From: Arthrobacter psychrochitiniphilus
GTDB lineage: Bacteria; Actinomycetota; Actinomycetes; Actinomycetales; Micrococcaceae
Assembly (NCBI RefSeq): GCF_003185915.1
Contig: NZ_QHLZ01000003.1
Location: 296,477-360,476 of the forward strand
Length of the DNA: 64,000 nt
Direction of reading: 5' to 3'
Each line of letters starts with the position of its first letter. The first letter of the stretch is position 1. Position numbers and translations under genes: made by a program. Shown piece by piece: positions 21,327 to 31,590 of this stretch. The notes under the pieces are model-generated. The model worked only from the letters and a program-made list of their open reading frames with translations. It was not told where the DNA came from and made no database searches.

Positions 21327-23238
21327 TTTCGTTGTTCCGGCGGCGGCCCGGGCTCAGAGCGCGCAGGGCGTTCAGGATCGTGGCTAGATCGATCACTTCT
21401 TGAGCCAGCGCACCGGCCACGGCAGGAATCAGCCCCCACGCGGCCAGAAACATTAGGCCCACGCTGAGGATGATGCCAATCCAGATGCTTTCGACGGCGA
21501 TCCGCACCGTCCGCTGCCCAATCTGTACCGCCTGGGCCACCTTGGCCAGGTCATCGACCATGATGACAACATCGGCAGACTCGCTGGCCGCGGTGGAGCC
21601 CTTGGCACCCATGGCAATGCCGACGTCGGCCGAAGCCAGGACGGGGGCGTCATTGATCCCATCGCCCACCATCAACACCTGCCGGTGCTCCAGCGCATTG
21701 ACCAGGCGAACTTTGTCAGCCGGCAGCAGCCCCGCATGGATCTCAGTGATGCCAGCCTCGGCCGCAATAAACCTTGCCGTGGCCTCGGCGTCCCCGGTGA
21801 GCATGACCGTGTCCGCTACCCCCAGCTCTTGCAGCGCTGCCAACGTGGCCGGCGCTTCCGGCCGAAGCGGATCACGCATGATCAAGGTCCCGGCAAAGCG
21901 GCCGTCAATTCCCACATAGACGGCCAACTGCCCGCCCGTCAGCAATGCCTCCTGCACACCACTGACCTGGCTGGCGACAAAGGCGCGTTTACCCACCAAA
22001 ATGTGGCGTCCACCAAAAGTGGCGCTGACCCCGTTGGTTGCATGTTCGACGGCGGACTCGGTGCTGTGGAGCGTCAATCCCCGGGACTGCGCCTCGGCCA
22101 CGATGGCTGCGGCCAGCACATGGGAGGAGTATTGCTCGGCGGAGGCGGTGAGTGCCAGCAACTCGCTGGGATCTGTTGCGACGTTACGGATTTCTTCGAG
22201 GCTGGGATCACCGCTTGTCAGCGTTCCCGTCTTATCGAATGCGGCTGTCTTGACGCGGGAGAGTTGCTCCAGTGTGCCGCCGCTCTTGACGATGATCCCG
22301 GATTTTGCGGCCCGGCTCATACCACCCAAAAAGGCCACAGGTGCGGCAATCAGCAATGGGCAGGGGGTGGCCACCACCAGCACTTCGGCAAAGCGGACCG
22401 GGTCACCACTAAGAAACCATGCCAGCCCTGCCATGGCCAATGAAAACGCCGTGAACGGCACGGCATACCTGTCTGCGAGCCGCACCACGGGTGCCTTGCT
22501 TTCGGCCGCGTCACGCACCAAGGCAATGATGCGGCTGAACTGGGAATCTTCCTCACGGGCGCTCACCCTGATGCGCACCGCGGCCGGTCCATTGAGGGCG
22601 CCACTGAGTACGGAATCGCCAACCACATGTTCCACAGGCAGGCTTTCGCCCCGCAGCGCGGATTCGTCAAACACGGCAGGGCCAGAGAGCAGCACACCAT
22701 CCACCGGAACCACCTCTGCCGGGCGGACCAGCAACGAATCACCAATCTCAACCTCAGCCAGTGAAACATCAGAGGTTGTCCCATCAGGGTTTTCCCGATG
22801 CGCAATACGTGGCGCACGGTCAAGCAGCGAGCGCAGCTCCCTGTTGGCGCGTCCGGTGGCATAATCCTCAAGGGCGGCGCCGCCGGTCAGCATCAAGATG
22901 ATGATCAACGACGCGATGTACTCGCCAACGGCCACCGTGGCAAAGATCGCCGTGACCGCAAGAATGTCAATGCCCCAATGACCGCGCAAGATGTCCTTGA
23001 CCATGCCAATGCCCTGACACAAGGCGATAGCGACGGCGTACAGGCTCGCCGTCCACCGTGCGGCATCGTGTTGACCGGCCAGCAGCACAAACGCCACCAC
23101 GATGCCCACCAGCACCGTCAGCCACACCAGTGGATAGCGCCGCAACACAGTGATCACACCCCGTTGGCGTTCCTGCGCACTAATGAGGAACGGGCCCTCG
23201 GAGCGATTGGTCACGAATCCTGCAGATGCTTCCTTCAT
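21322..23238 (-). CDS. Heavy-metal translocating P1B-type ATPase
   Basis: A 638-residue metal pump without an N-terminal HMA metal-binding domain. It has the phosphorylated Asp335 in DKTGT, the TGD region (MLTGDAEATARF), and GDGINDAPVLASAD. The transmembrane metal site is TPCPL with Cys293, differing from the CPC of copper pumps and CPx of many zinc pumps, so its metal cannot be assigned. The last stop lies in the groL terminator arm. ATG 23238 was chosen over an upstream TTG at 23268. The neighbour upstream on the same strand is a DUF389 protein. Confidence 0.9.
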   Translation of the reverse strand: MKEASAGFVTNRSEGPFLISAQERQRGVITVLRRYPLVWLTVLVGIVVAFVLLAGQHDAARWTASLYAVAIALCQGIGMVKDILRGHWGIDILAVTAIFATVAVGEYIASLIIILMLTGGAALEDYATGRANRELRSLLDRAPRIAHRENPDGTTSDVSLAEVEIGDSLLVRPAEVVPVDGVLLSGPAVFDESALRGESLPVEHVVGDSVLSGALNGPAAVRIRVSAREEDSQFSRIIALVRDAAESKAPVVRLADRYAVPFTAFSLAMAGLAWFLSGDPVRFAEVLVVATPCPLLIAAPVAFLGGMSRAAKSGIIVKSGGTLEQLSRVKTAAFDKTGTLTSGDPSLEEIRNVATDPSELLALTASAEQYSSHVLAAAIVAEAQSRGLTLHSTESAVEHATNGVSATFGGRHILVGKRAFVASQVSGVQEALLTGGQLAVYVGIDGRFAGTLIMRDPLRPEAPATLAALQELGVADTVMLTGDAEATARFIAAEAGITEIHAGLLPADKVRLVNALEHRQVLMVGDGINDAPVLASADVGIAMGAKGSTAASESADVVIMVDDLAKVAQAVQIGQRTVRIAVESIWIGIILSVGLMFLAAWGLIPAVAGALAQEVIDLATILNALRALSPGRRRNNEK

Positions 23239-23348
23239 GTCACCACTGTGCCTCAGTCTCGCCGCCAATCCCAGTATTGGGACATGACCGGCAGGCCCGA
23301 CGCCCCGGCAGCCCCGACGCCCCTGACGGACCCGACGGCATCAGGTCA

Positions 23349-24347
23349 TCAGCGGCGGAAGGGGTTCCGCGCGCCCACACCACGGGCGGCTGCCGCGGCG
23401 TGGGCAGCAGAGTACCGTGTTGGTGCCGGGCGTCTGCGCCGGACTACCCGGTAGATAAACAGCACGGCGGCCGCAGAGACCACAATGCCCGTGACGTTCA
23501 GGAGCAGTTGCAGCACGGACCCGGCCGCCCGCCCCTGCTCGCCCAATACCAGCGCAACGGCAACGTACCCGGCCGCTGGAACGGTTGTGACGGAAATGAA
23601 AACACCTACCAGTGCTGCAGACTTCCTGCCAATGAGGGAAAGCATGCCAGCCGCCCCGGCCAGCACTGCCACGATGAACGAATACGGGCCGGGGTGGTAA
23701 ATGAACTCGGTGGCGCTATTTTTGCTGAGCACCACAGCGGGGTCAAATAACCCCAACTGCACCGAGACGATCGTGGCTAGCGCCGTCAAAGCCATGGCAA
23801 TGGGGAAACCGATCACCAAGGCCACGGACGCCCGCCGGGCAAGCTGCCACCGCCGATCCACCAACGCTAGGGCCAACCCTGCCAGCGGGCCAAACTCCGG
23901 ACCCACCACCATGGCCCCGACGATGGCGATGGTGGAATCGGTCACGATCCCGATCCCTGCCAGCTGGACGGCGATGACCAGAAACACCAGGTAGCTCCAG
24001 GTCAGCTTTGAGTCGGCATTGGTGTCCTTTTCCACCTCGTCCCAGATGATGGCATCAGCGCCATCCCCCGCAACGGCTTGGTCGGCTTGGTCCAGACGCT
24101 CGGAAATGACAAGCTCCGGCGCGGTGATACTGAGCGAACCCTGGTGGGAAATATCCAGTCCATGTAACTTTTCCAGCAGCTCTTCGACGGATTCCCGCAC
24201 CGCCTGGAGCACAATGACGTCACCTTCTGGAATCAAGGAGGCGCCTTCCGTCCGCGAGATTTCGGAGACGCCCGGGTGATTACGGGCAATCTCCACCACG
24301 GAATCGGCAGTCCCGGCCGGGACAACAATGCGGATCTGCAACGCCAT
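23349..24347 (-). CDS. DUF389 domain membrane protein
   Basis: A 332-residue protein with a soluble N-terminal domain of about 115 residues (ALQIRIVVPAG start) and then about six membrane helices. The helical part carries the DUF389 signature GAMVVGPEFGPLAGLALALV and a following RRASVALVIGFPIAM helix. The family has no established biochemical role. ATG start with GGACCTCC-complementary sequence absent but AAAGGACCTCC readable just upstream on the coding strand. The P-type ATPase downstream is on the same strand about 110 bases away; a functional link is only suggested. Confidence 0.85.
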   Translation of the reverse strand: MALQIRIVVPAGTADSVVEIARNHPGVSEISRTEGASLIPEGDVIVLQAVRESVEELLEKLHGLDISHQGSLSITAPELVISERLDQADQAVAGDGADAIIWDEVEKDTNADSKLTWSYLVFLVIAVQLAGIGIVTDSTIAIVGAMVVGPEFGPLAGLALALVDRRWQLARRASVALVIGFPIAMALTALATIVSVQLGLFDPAVVLSKNSATEFIYHPGPYSFIVAVLAGAAGMLSLIGRKSAALVGVFISVTTVPAAGYVAVALVLGEQGRAAGSVLQLLLNVTGIVVSAAAVLFIYRVVRRRRPAPTRYSAAHAAAAARGVGARNPFRR

Positions 24348-24394
24348 GGAGGTCCTTTCCGGTGCCAGCTCGTGCGCTTGATTCTATGGGATGA

Positions 24395-26062
<1,668 letters not shown>

Positions 26063-26078
26063 CACTTCCTTAAGCACG

Positions 26079-26122
26079 ACGGCGGCCCCGCACCTTGGCA
26101 ATTCAAGGTGCGGGGCCGCCGT
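26079..26122 (+). terminator. Terminator-like hairpin after guaB
   Basis: Perfect 19-bp stem, 26079-26097 with 26104-26122, 6-base loop, starting 17 bases past the guaB stop. It is very GC-rich but lacks a following T run, so it may work as a factor-assisted or actinobacterial I-shaped terminator. Confidence 0.82.
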
Positions 26123-26135
26123 GGTGATCTCATTG

Positions 26136-26198
26136 ATCCGTGAGCAAAGGTCGCTTAGAAGCCCTCGAAACGACTCAAAACGACCTTTTCTCACGGAT
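26136..26198. repeat. Inverted repeat with ATCCGTGAG ends
   Basis: ATCCGTGAGCAAAGGTCG (26136-26153) pairs with CGACCTTTTCTCACGGAT (26181-26198) with a single mismatch across 18 bases, enclosing 27 bases. It lies just past the guaB hairpin in the gap between converging genes. The left arm is unrelated in sequence to the ACGCT family of palindromes, so it is a second type of intergenic palindrome. Confidence 0.65.
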
Positions 26199-26240
26199 GG
26201 ATTTATGCAACCTGACGAACTGGGACGTTGAGGGCTGGGC

Positions 26241-26858
26241 TTAGGCCTGCAGGGCGGCCTTAAAACGGGTCAGGGCCTCGGTAGCGTCATAGCTTTCTTC
26301 CACGAATTCGGATTCTGTGCCGGAACGCAACACCCATTCCCCTGATTCCACGGCTGTTAGCTGAGCGACCACTGGCTCGCGCTCTACCTGCAGGCGGCGC
26401 ACCACGGCGGTGGCGGGCAGGCCTTCGGCGGCACCGGAGAGGTATTCCTGGCTCAGGTGCAGGGCCAGTTCAAGCATGGCGGGGCCGGACTCAATAGGCT
26501 GGATCTCATGCACGCCGTAGGGGCTGATGCTCAGCAGAACCGCACCAACATTAGAACCCACGGCGAAGAGGACATGATCGCTCGTGGGTGTGGTCAAGGT
26601 GATTTCCAGCCACTCCTGGGCTTGGGAAAGTACTGTACCCACCACGGCGCACCTATCCACGGGAACAATCTTTTCGCCCTGGGGTGAGGCGAGCCCGCGC
26701 ACCATCAGTGTGGTCAGCCCGGCGTTGTGCAACAGCGCGTTATCGCCGTGCTGGTCCAGACGCAGCAGGCCCAGGGTGACGGCTGCTGATTCCGTGGGTG
26801 TCATTGACAAAAGTGTCAAGAGCTCATGGTCAGTCATCCGCAGTTCAGTCTCAGTCAT
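26241..26858 (-). CDS. Hypothetical protein, 205 residues
   Basis: Not recognised with confidence. A soluble acidic protein with no signal peptide or membrane segment. It begins TELRMTDHELLTLLSM and alternates hydrophobic strands (LFAVGSNVGAVLLSISPYG) with an acidic C-terminus that ends in a helix (ALTRFKAALQA). Composition and codon use look like the neighbours, so it is probably a real gene. The layout of alternating strands loosely recalls ESX-associated chaperone-like proteins, but no motif supports that. Start ATG 26858; a second ATG at 26837 is possible. Confidence 0.65.
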   Translation of the reverse strand: MTETELRMTDHELLTLLSMTPTESAAVTLGLLRLDQHGDNALLHNAGLTTLMVRGLASPQGEKIVPVDRCAVVGTVLSQAQEWLEITLTTPTSDHVLFAVGSNVGAVLLSISPYGVHEIQPIESGPAMLELALHLSQEYLSGAAEGLPATAVVRRLQVEREPVVAQLTAVESGEWVLRSGTESEFVEESYDATEALTRFKAALQA

Positions 26859-27035
26859 GCCCTAAGCCTAACCAAAGTAGGAGCCCACTGTCGGCACACG
26901 GGAGAGGGGGAGCGTTCACAGGGCTACAACCAGGGCCCGCCGGCTGCAGCAACAATGAACAGTGCCAAGCACAGGCGCGCTGCTTTCGTTAGGGTGCCGG
27001 GGGGCGGGCCCGCTTATCCCCGCTAGAATCAACGC

Positions 27036-28136
27036 ATGCTTTGTGCCTATGAGAACACCACCGACTACTCGCACTGGGACTCCGGGCTGTGGACCCGTGT
27101 TCTGGCCGCCTCCGGTGTGTCCAACCCACTCTCCGGAGCTGCGTTCACCGAGGCTATGCTCGCAGGTCTGGCAGGTGGCATTGGCTTCATGATCTTCACC
27201 TTTGAATACAAAGACATCACCACGGCCTCGGCCGTGACCCGTTTCCATCCCGGCCCCTACACGGAGAACCTGTTGCGCCGCAGTGGTGCCTCCGTGAATA
27301 TTCAGCAAACAGGCAGCGCATCCCTGGCCCAAGGCCGGCTGGACGCAGCGCTGGAAACCGGGGTGCCCGCCGTGGTGCGTGTTGTCCGGGGCAAGCTGCC
27401 GTGGGTGGATGAGGATCCGCTGGCCGATCTGGATTCCGTGGATGTGGCTGTGGTGGGCCGTGACGGCGCTGACTACTTGATGGACGACGGCGGCGGCAGG
27501 CTTGAGCGGATCAGTACCGCGGCGCTGGGAGCTGCGCGCAGCTCCCGGAAAGCGGATAAGCATTGGCAGGCCCACGTTGTCACGGGAAGCCGCGCCTTGG
27601 CCGAGGAGATGGTGGGCGAGGTACTGACCACCAGCGTGGTGCGGGCGGCCATGGCGCAGACGGCCCAGGAACTGCTCTCACTGCAGGCCCCGCCCGGGGT
27701 GCCGCCTGGGTACGCCAAAAATTTTGGCATTCTGGGCATGTCCACGTGGGCGCAACGGCTCAGCGATTCCTCCTCGAAGCATGGGTGGATGCGGATCTTT
27801 GGCGGCCCGCAGCGTTCCATGGTGGGCATGGGAATGCTCCATGGGCTCTTGGCCGGACGGCGTGTCAGCGGTCCCGGCGCCCTCCGGCCGTTGTATGCCC
27901 AATTCTTGCGCGAGGTGGTGGCTATCGGGGAGGCGGTGTCCGGCGTCGAACGGGGCAGTCTGCTTGAAGCAGCTGCCCAATATGACTCTTTGGGTGCGCA
28001 TTGGGACGCTCTGATTGATGTGGTCGGGGCACCGGGGGAGCCGGACTTTGCTGCGATGGCAGCGCAGGTGGAAGCAATTGCCGTACTGGAAAACGCTGCG
28101 GCAGAGGCCCTGAAGACGGCTGCGGGCGTCATTTAA
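27036..28136 (+). CDS. BtrH_N / DUF4872-like protein
   Basis: A 366-residue soluble protein. The N-terminal part has FTEAMLAGLAGGIGFMIF and the NLLRRSG segment, and then a region with VPAVVRVVRGKLPW and YLMDDGGG, which fits a papain-like BtrH N-terminal domain. The C-terminal part (GILGMSTWAQRLSDSSSKHGW) resembles DUF4872. BtrH itself is an acyl carrier protein-aminoglycoside acyltransferase; whether this protein acylates anything is unknown. It lies between guaB and guaB3 on their strand, 34 bases ahead of guaB3. Assignment is by recalled motif pattern and is moderate. Confidence 0.6.
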   Translation: MLCAYENTTDYSHWDSGLWTRVLAASGVSNPLSGAAFTEAMLAGLAGGIGFMIFTFEYKDITTASAVTRFHPGPYTENLLRRSGASVNIQQTGSASLAQGRLDAALETGVPAVVRVVRGKLPWVDEDPLADLDSVDVAVVGRDGADYLMDDGGGRLERISTAALGAARSSRKADKHWQAHVVTGSRALAEEMVGEVLTTSVVRAAMAQTAQELLSLQAPPGVPPGYAKNFGILGMSTWAQRLSDSSSKHGWMRIFGGPQRSMVGMGMLHGLLAGRRVSGPGALRPLYAQFLREVVAIGEAVSGVERGSLLEAAAQYDSLGAHWDALIDVVGAPGEPDFAAMAAQVEAIAVLENAAAEALKTAAGVI

Positions 28137-28169
28137 TGCCTGTAGCGCCGCCTGCGCTAGGCTAGGGGC

Positions 28170-29297
28170 GTGACTTATGAGATTGAGATTGGCCGTGGAA
28201 AGCGTGGGCGCCGCGCATATTCGTTGGATGAGATTTCGATTGTGCCGGCAAGGCGCACTCGCGATCCCCAGGATGTTTCGGTGAAGTGGCAGATAGATGC
28301 CTACCAGTTCGAGGTGCCCGTGATTGGCGCACCCATGGACTCCGTCATGTCCCCAGAGACTGCCATTGCACTTGGCAAGCTGGGCGGACTGGGTGTGCTG
28401 GACTTAGAAGGCCTCTGGACCCGTTACGAGGATCCGCAGCCGGTGCTCAATGAGATCGCCGCGCTGGAGGGTTCGGTGGTCAACCCCGAGACCACCCTGC
28501 GCCTGCAGCAAATCTACAACGCACCGATCCAGGCCGAACTCATCACCGCCCGGTTGGCTCAGATTCGCGCAGCCGGTGTGACGGTGGCCGGGTCCCTGAC
28601 CCCGCAGCGCACACAAGAGTTTTACAAGACAGTGGTTGCCGCAGGCGTTGACATCTTCGTGATCCGTGGCACCACCGTCTCGGCAGAGCACGTCTCCAAA
28701 ACCACGGAGCCGCTGAACCTCAAGCAGTTCATTTACGAACTCGACGTCCCGGTTATTGTGGGCGGCGCAGCAGGCTACACCTCCGCACTGCACCTCATGC
28801 GCACTGGCGCAGCGGGCGTCCTGGTCGGTTTTGGCGGCGGCGCCTCCACCACCACCAGCCGCGCCTTGGGCATCCGCTCACCCATGGCCAGCGCCATCTC
28901 TGACGTCGCAGCAGCACGCCGCGACTACATGGATGAGTCCGGCGGACGCTACGTGCATGTCATTGCCGACGGCGGCATGGGCTCCAGCGGCGACATCGTC
29001 AAGGCCATTGCCATGGGCGCCGACGCTGTCATGCTCGGTGCTGCTTTGTCCCGCGCCTCCGAGGCCCCCGGTCAGGGCTGGCACTGGGGTGCGGAGGCAC
29101 ACCACCATGAACTGCCGCGTGGACACCGTGTGAAGATGGATACCGTGGGGACGTTGGAGGAAGTGCTGTACGGCCCGGCCCACCGCGCTGATGGGTCAGC
29201 CAACCTGATCGGTGCGCTGCGCCGGTCCATGGCCACCACCGGTTACTCCGATTTGAAGGAATTCCAGCGCATTGACGTGATCGTCAACCCGGCGTAA
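28170..29297 (+). CDS. guaB3: GuaB3 family IMP dehydrogenase-related protein
   Basis: A 375-residue TIM-barrel protein of the IMPDH/GMP reductase superfamily that lacks CBS domains. EIGRGKRGRRAYSLDEI and FEVPVIGAPMDSVMSP open it, and GGAAGYTSALHLMRTGAAG and ADGGMGSSGDIVKAIAMGAD build the phosphate-binding barrel end. The catalytic loop reads VLVGFGGGASTTTSR, with no Cys where IMPDH has one, so its chemistry must differ or rely on another residue. GTG start. Such proteins are near-universal in actinobacteria beside guaB. Confidence 0.92.
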   Translation: MTYEIEIGRGKRGRRAYSLDEISIVPARRTRDPQDVSVKWQIDAYQFEVPVIGAPMDSVMSPETAIALGKLGGLGVLDLEGLWTRYEDPQPVLNEIAALEGSVVNPETTLRLQQIYNAPIQAELITARLAQIRAAGVTVAGSLTPQRTQEFYKTVVAAGVDIFVIRGTTVSAEHVSKTTEPLNLKQFIYELDVPVIVGGAAGYTSALHLMRTGAAGVLVGFGGGASTTTSRALGIRSPMASAISDVAAARRDYMDESGGRYVHVIADGGMGSSGDIVKAIAMGADAVMLGAALSRASEAPGQGWHWGAEAHHHELPRGHRVKMDTVGTLEEVLYGPAHRADGSANLIGALRRSMATTGYSDLKEFQRIDVIVNPA

Positions 29298-29330
29298 TTT
29301 TTCATCCCGCCGTCACAACCCTGACGGCAG

Positions 29331-29367
29331 CAAGGAGCCCCGGCCCATGAGTGGCCGGGGCTCCTTG
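29331..29367 (+). terminator. Terminator-like hairpin after guaB3
   Basis: CAAGGAGCCCCGGCC (29331-29345) pairs perfectly with 29353-29367, 7-base loop, 33 bases past the guaB3 stop. A smaller CCGTCACAACCCTGACGG hairpin lies just before it. Confidence 0.85.
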
Positions 29368-29481
29368 GCACTTAACGCTCAGCGGTGCCTTGCGCTCAGC
29401 TCGGCTCAACGACCTAGAGCAGACCGTGGCAGTTAGACTGAGGATACGACTTTTGCTGCTGCACACCCTGGAAAGGCACTC

Positions 29482-29973
29482 ATGATATCGGGCTCGCTGG
29501 AACGTTATGAGACGGAACTGACCAACCCTGGGTTGGTTATTTTGGAAATGGTGGCGGAGAGCAAAGAAGACGCCGCAGCACAATTGGGAGCAAAGCTCTT
29601 TGCCCAGGGACGCATCTCCGATCTGTCCGGATTCTTGCGCGATGTCAACGCCCGGGAGCACCAAATGGCTACAGGTCTGCCCGGAGGTATTGGGTTGCCC
29701 CACGCAAGAAGCGAATTTGTTCAGCAAATTTCCATCGCCGTAGGCGTCACCAAGTTTGATCACAGCCTGGATTTTGGTGCCGTTGACGGCCCCGCCACTG
29801 TGATCTTGCTGATAGCCACACCCGCCAGTTCCTTCTCCGCACACTTGGAAGTACTCGCCACCTTGGCCAGATCCCTGTTCAAGGAAAACTTCCGGGAGTC
29901 CCTGCGCCGCGCCCATGACAAAGAGGTCATCGCAGAACTGATCAACTCCACCTTGGTGTTCTTCGACCACTAA
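29482..29973 (+). CDS. PTS EIIA domain protein, fructose/mannitol type
   Basis: A 163-residue stand-alone EIIA type-2 domain. The phosphorylated His lies in GIGLPHARSEF, and LIATPASSFSAHLEVLATLARSLF is the typical second half. In a transport system it would pass phosphate from HPr to EIIB, but no EIIB or EIIC is encoded beside it. A regulatory role like that of nitrogen-PTS EIIA proteins, or service to a distant transporter, is possible. ATG start behind GGAAAGG. Confidence 0.88.
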   Translation: MISGSLERYETELTNPGLVILEMVAESKEDAAAQLGAKLFAQGRISDLSGFLRDVNAREHQMATGLPGGIGLPHARSEFVQQISIAVGVTKFDHSLDFGAVDGPATVILLIATPASSFSAHLEVLATLARSLFKENFRESLRRAHDKEVIAELINSTLVFFDH

Positions 29974-30061
29974 CCCCGCCCATGTGTGGGCCCGGCCACG
30001 CTTTCTTTGTAAATGCCGGCCGCATTCGCTGTTCTACATGGATACGAAGTACCGTTGATAT

Positions 30062-30931
30062 GTGTTGAAAACTGCTGTAAAGCCCAAATGGATAGCCGCA
30101 CTGGTGTTTGCGCTGGCCGTTGCCGCCGTTCTTGTACTTCTGAGCCAGTGGCAATTTTCCCGTTCCATGCAAAAAGACGTTGCCCCACCCTCGGTCACTG
30201 AAAAAGTGCAGCCGCTGAGCGAGACCATGGTTCCTGGCAAGCTCATGACAGGCAATATTGAGGGACAGCTCGTCACAGCTACCGGTCATTTCGATGCCGA
30301 CAAACAAGTCTTGGTTCCTTCACGGCTTGAAAATGAGCAGCAGGGCTACTGGGTTGTCACGGCCTTTGTGGTTGATGATGCACCCCGGGTAGAAGGTGTT
30401 GCTGCCACTCGTGAAGTAGTCATTCCGGTGGCCCGCGGCTGGATCGCAGAACCCGGTGACGCAGCGAAAGCCCCCGCCGGCACTCTCCAGCTGAGCGGGC
30501 GCCTACTGAACTCAGAAGGCCCGGTAGTTTCGCGCAACCTCCCCGAGGGGCAAGTGGGCGCATTGTCCACGGCAGAGCTGACAAATCTCTGGGATGTCAG
30601 CAGCTATGCCGCCTTCATTGTCTCGCAGCAGGAAATCGTTGACGGACAGGATGTTGGCGCATCGTCCACAACAGGGACGCTCCTACCCATCACCGTCACG
30701 GCTGCCGATCAGAATGACAAGGTTAATTGGCTGAACATTTTCTATGCCATTGAATGGGTGGTGTTCGCCGGATTCGCACTATTCATGTGGTGGCGGTTGG
30801 TATCGGATGACTACCGCCGTGAACAGGATGAACTCTTTGACATAGACCAGGGGAACGACGACGACGACACTGACGTTGAACCTGATGAACACCGAGCAGT
30901 ACTTGAAGAACAGAATGAGGAGCGCCGGTAG
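30062..30931 (+). CDS. SURF1 family cytochrome oxidase biogenesis protein
   Basis: A 289-residue membrane protein with one helix near each end (about 10-28 and 225-243) and an extracytoplasmic domain between, the SURF1/Shy1 topology. LLSQWQFSRS at the first helix, the VTATGHFDADKQVLVPSR domain and LNIFYAIEWVVFAGFALFMWW at the second helix are characteristic. SURF1 helps insert heme a into the aa3-type oxidase. The tail is highly acidic. GTG start; its stop overlaps the DUF3817 start by 1 base. Confidence 0.87.
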   Translation: MLKTAVKPKWIAALVFALAVAAVLVLLSQWQFSRSMQKDVAPPSVTEKVQPLSETMVPGKLMTGNIEGQLVTATGHFDADKQVLVPSRLENEQQGYWVVTAFVVDDAPRVEGVAATREVVIPVARGWIAEPGDAAKAPAGTLQLSGRLLNSEGPVVSRNLPEGQVGALSTAELTNLWDVSSYAAFIVSQQEIVDGQDVGASSTTGTLLPITVTAADQNDKVNWLNIFYAIEWVVFAGFALFMWWRLVSDDYRREQDELFDIDQGNDDDDTDVEPDEHRAVLEEQNEERR

Positions 30932-31467
30932 TGACCGACCCTATGAACAAAGAAGCAACACCCACAGCCCCTTCCGCTAAGGATCCGAGCGGGCCGCCCG
31001 CAGTGAAGGCGGCGCCCAAGCGTCGTTTTGGTGGTACTCCCGCCCAGATTCTCTCGGCACTGAAGTTCTACAAGTATCTTGCCTACGCAACAGGTGTTAT
31101 GTTGCTACTTCTGGTGGTGGAGCTGATTATCCGTTACGCCTTCTCCAGCGTTCTGGTGGCTGGCGGAACTGATACAGCGGGAGCCGCGCACGGCTTCGGC
31201 CTGGTCAATATTGACGGAGGAGTCATGCCTATCACCGGCGGCGTCAACCTCTCCACCACGGTGTTGATTGTGCACGGTTGGATGTACGTCATCTACCTCA
31301 TTGCTGATTTCCGTCTATGGACGCTCATGCGTTGGCCGTTCAGCAGGTTGGTACTGATTGCACTGGGCGGTGTGGTGCCGTTCCTATCCTTCTTTGTTGA
31401 AGCAAAAGTGCACAAAGAAGTTGTGGCCGAAGTTGCCGCAAACCCCAAGGCTGGCAAGCGGTACTAA
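30931..31467 (+). CDS. DUF3817 domain membrane protein
   Basis: A 178-residue protein with a proline/alanine-rich hydrophilic N-terminal tail of about 35 residues, then three or four helices. LKFYKYLAYATGVMLLLLVVE, a histidine in the middle helix (VLIVHGWMYVIYLIADF) and a KVHKEVVAEV tail are the DUF3817 pattern. Proteins of this family often follow SURF1 and precede guaA in actinobacteria; no function is established. GTG start at 30931 overlaps the SURF1 stop by one base, so it is coupled to it. Confidence 0.85.
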   Translation: MTDPMNKEATPTAPSAKDPSGPPAVKAAPKRRFGGTPAQILSALKFYKYLAYATGVMLLLLVVELIIRYAFSSVLVAGGTDTAGAAHGFGLVNIDGGVMPITGGVNLSTTVLIVHGWMYVIYLIADFRLWTLMRWPFSRLVLIALGGVVPFLSFFVEAKVHKEVVAEVAANPKAGKRY

Positions 31468-31483
31468 GGCAGCCGCCAGCCGC

Positions 31484-31519
31484 ACCAAAGCCCTCCCGCA
31501 CTCGCGAGAGGGCTTTGGT
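31484..31519 (+). terminator. Terminator after the SURF1-DUF3817 unit
   Basis: ACCAAAGCCCTC (31484-31495) pairs perfectly with GAGGGCTTTGGT (31508-31519), with a 12-base loop, 16 bases past the DUF3817 stop. No strong T run follows. Confidence 0.8.
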
Positions 31520-31590
31520 TGGATGAGGCGCTCATCACTCCGCGGGAGGGTAAGGAGCGCGAGCCTGCCTCAGTAGGTTAAGATTGTTGC

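Noticed and set aside
31468..31590. A riboswitch in front of guaA
   Set aside because: The gap holds only the terminator of the preceding unit; no purine-riboswitch core or three-way junction could be folded.
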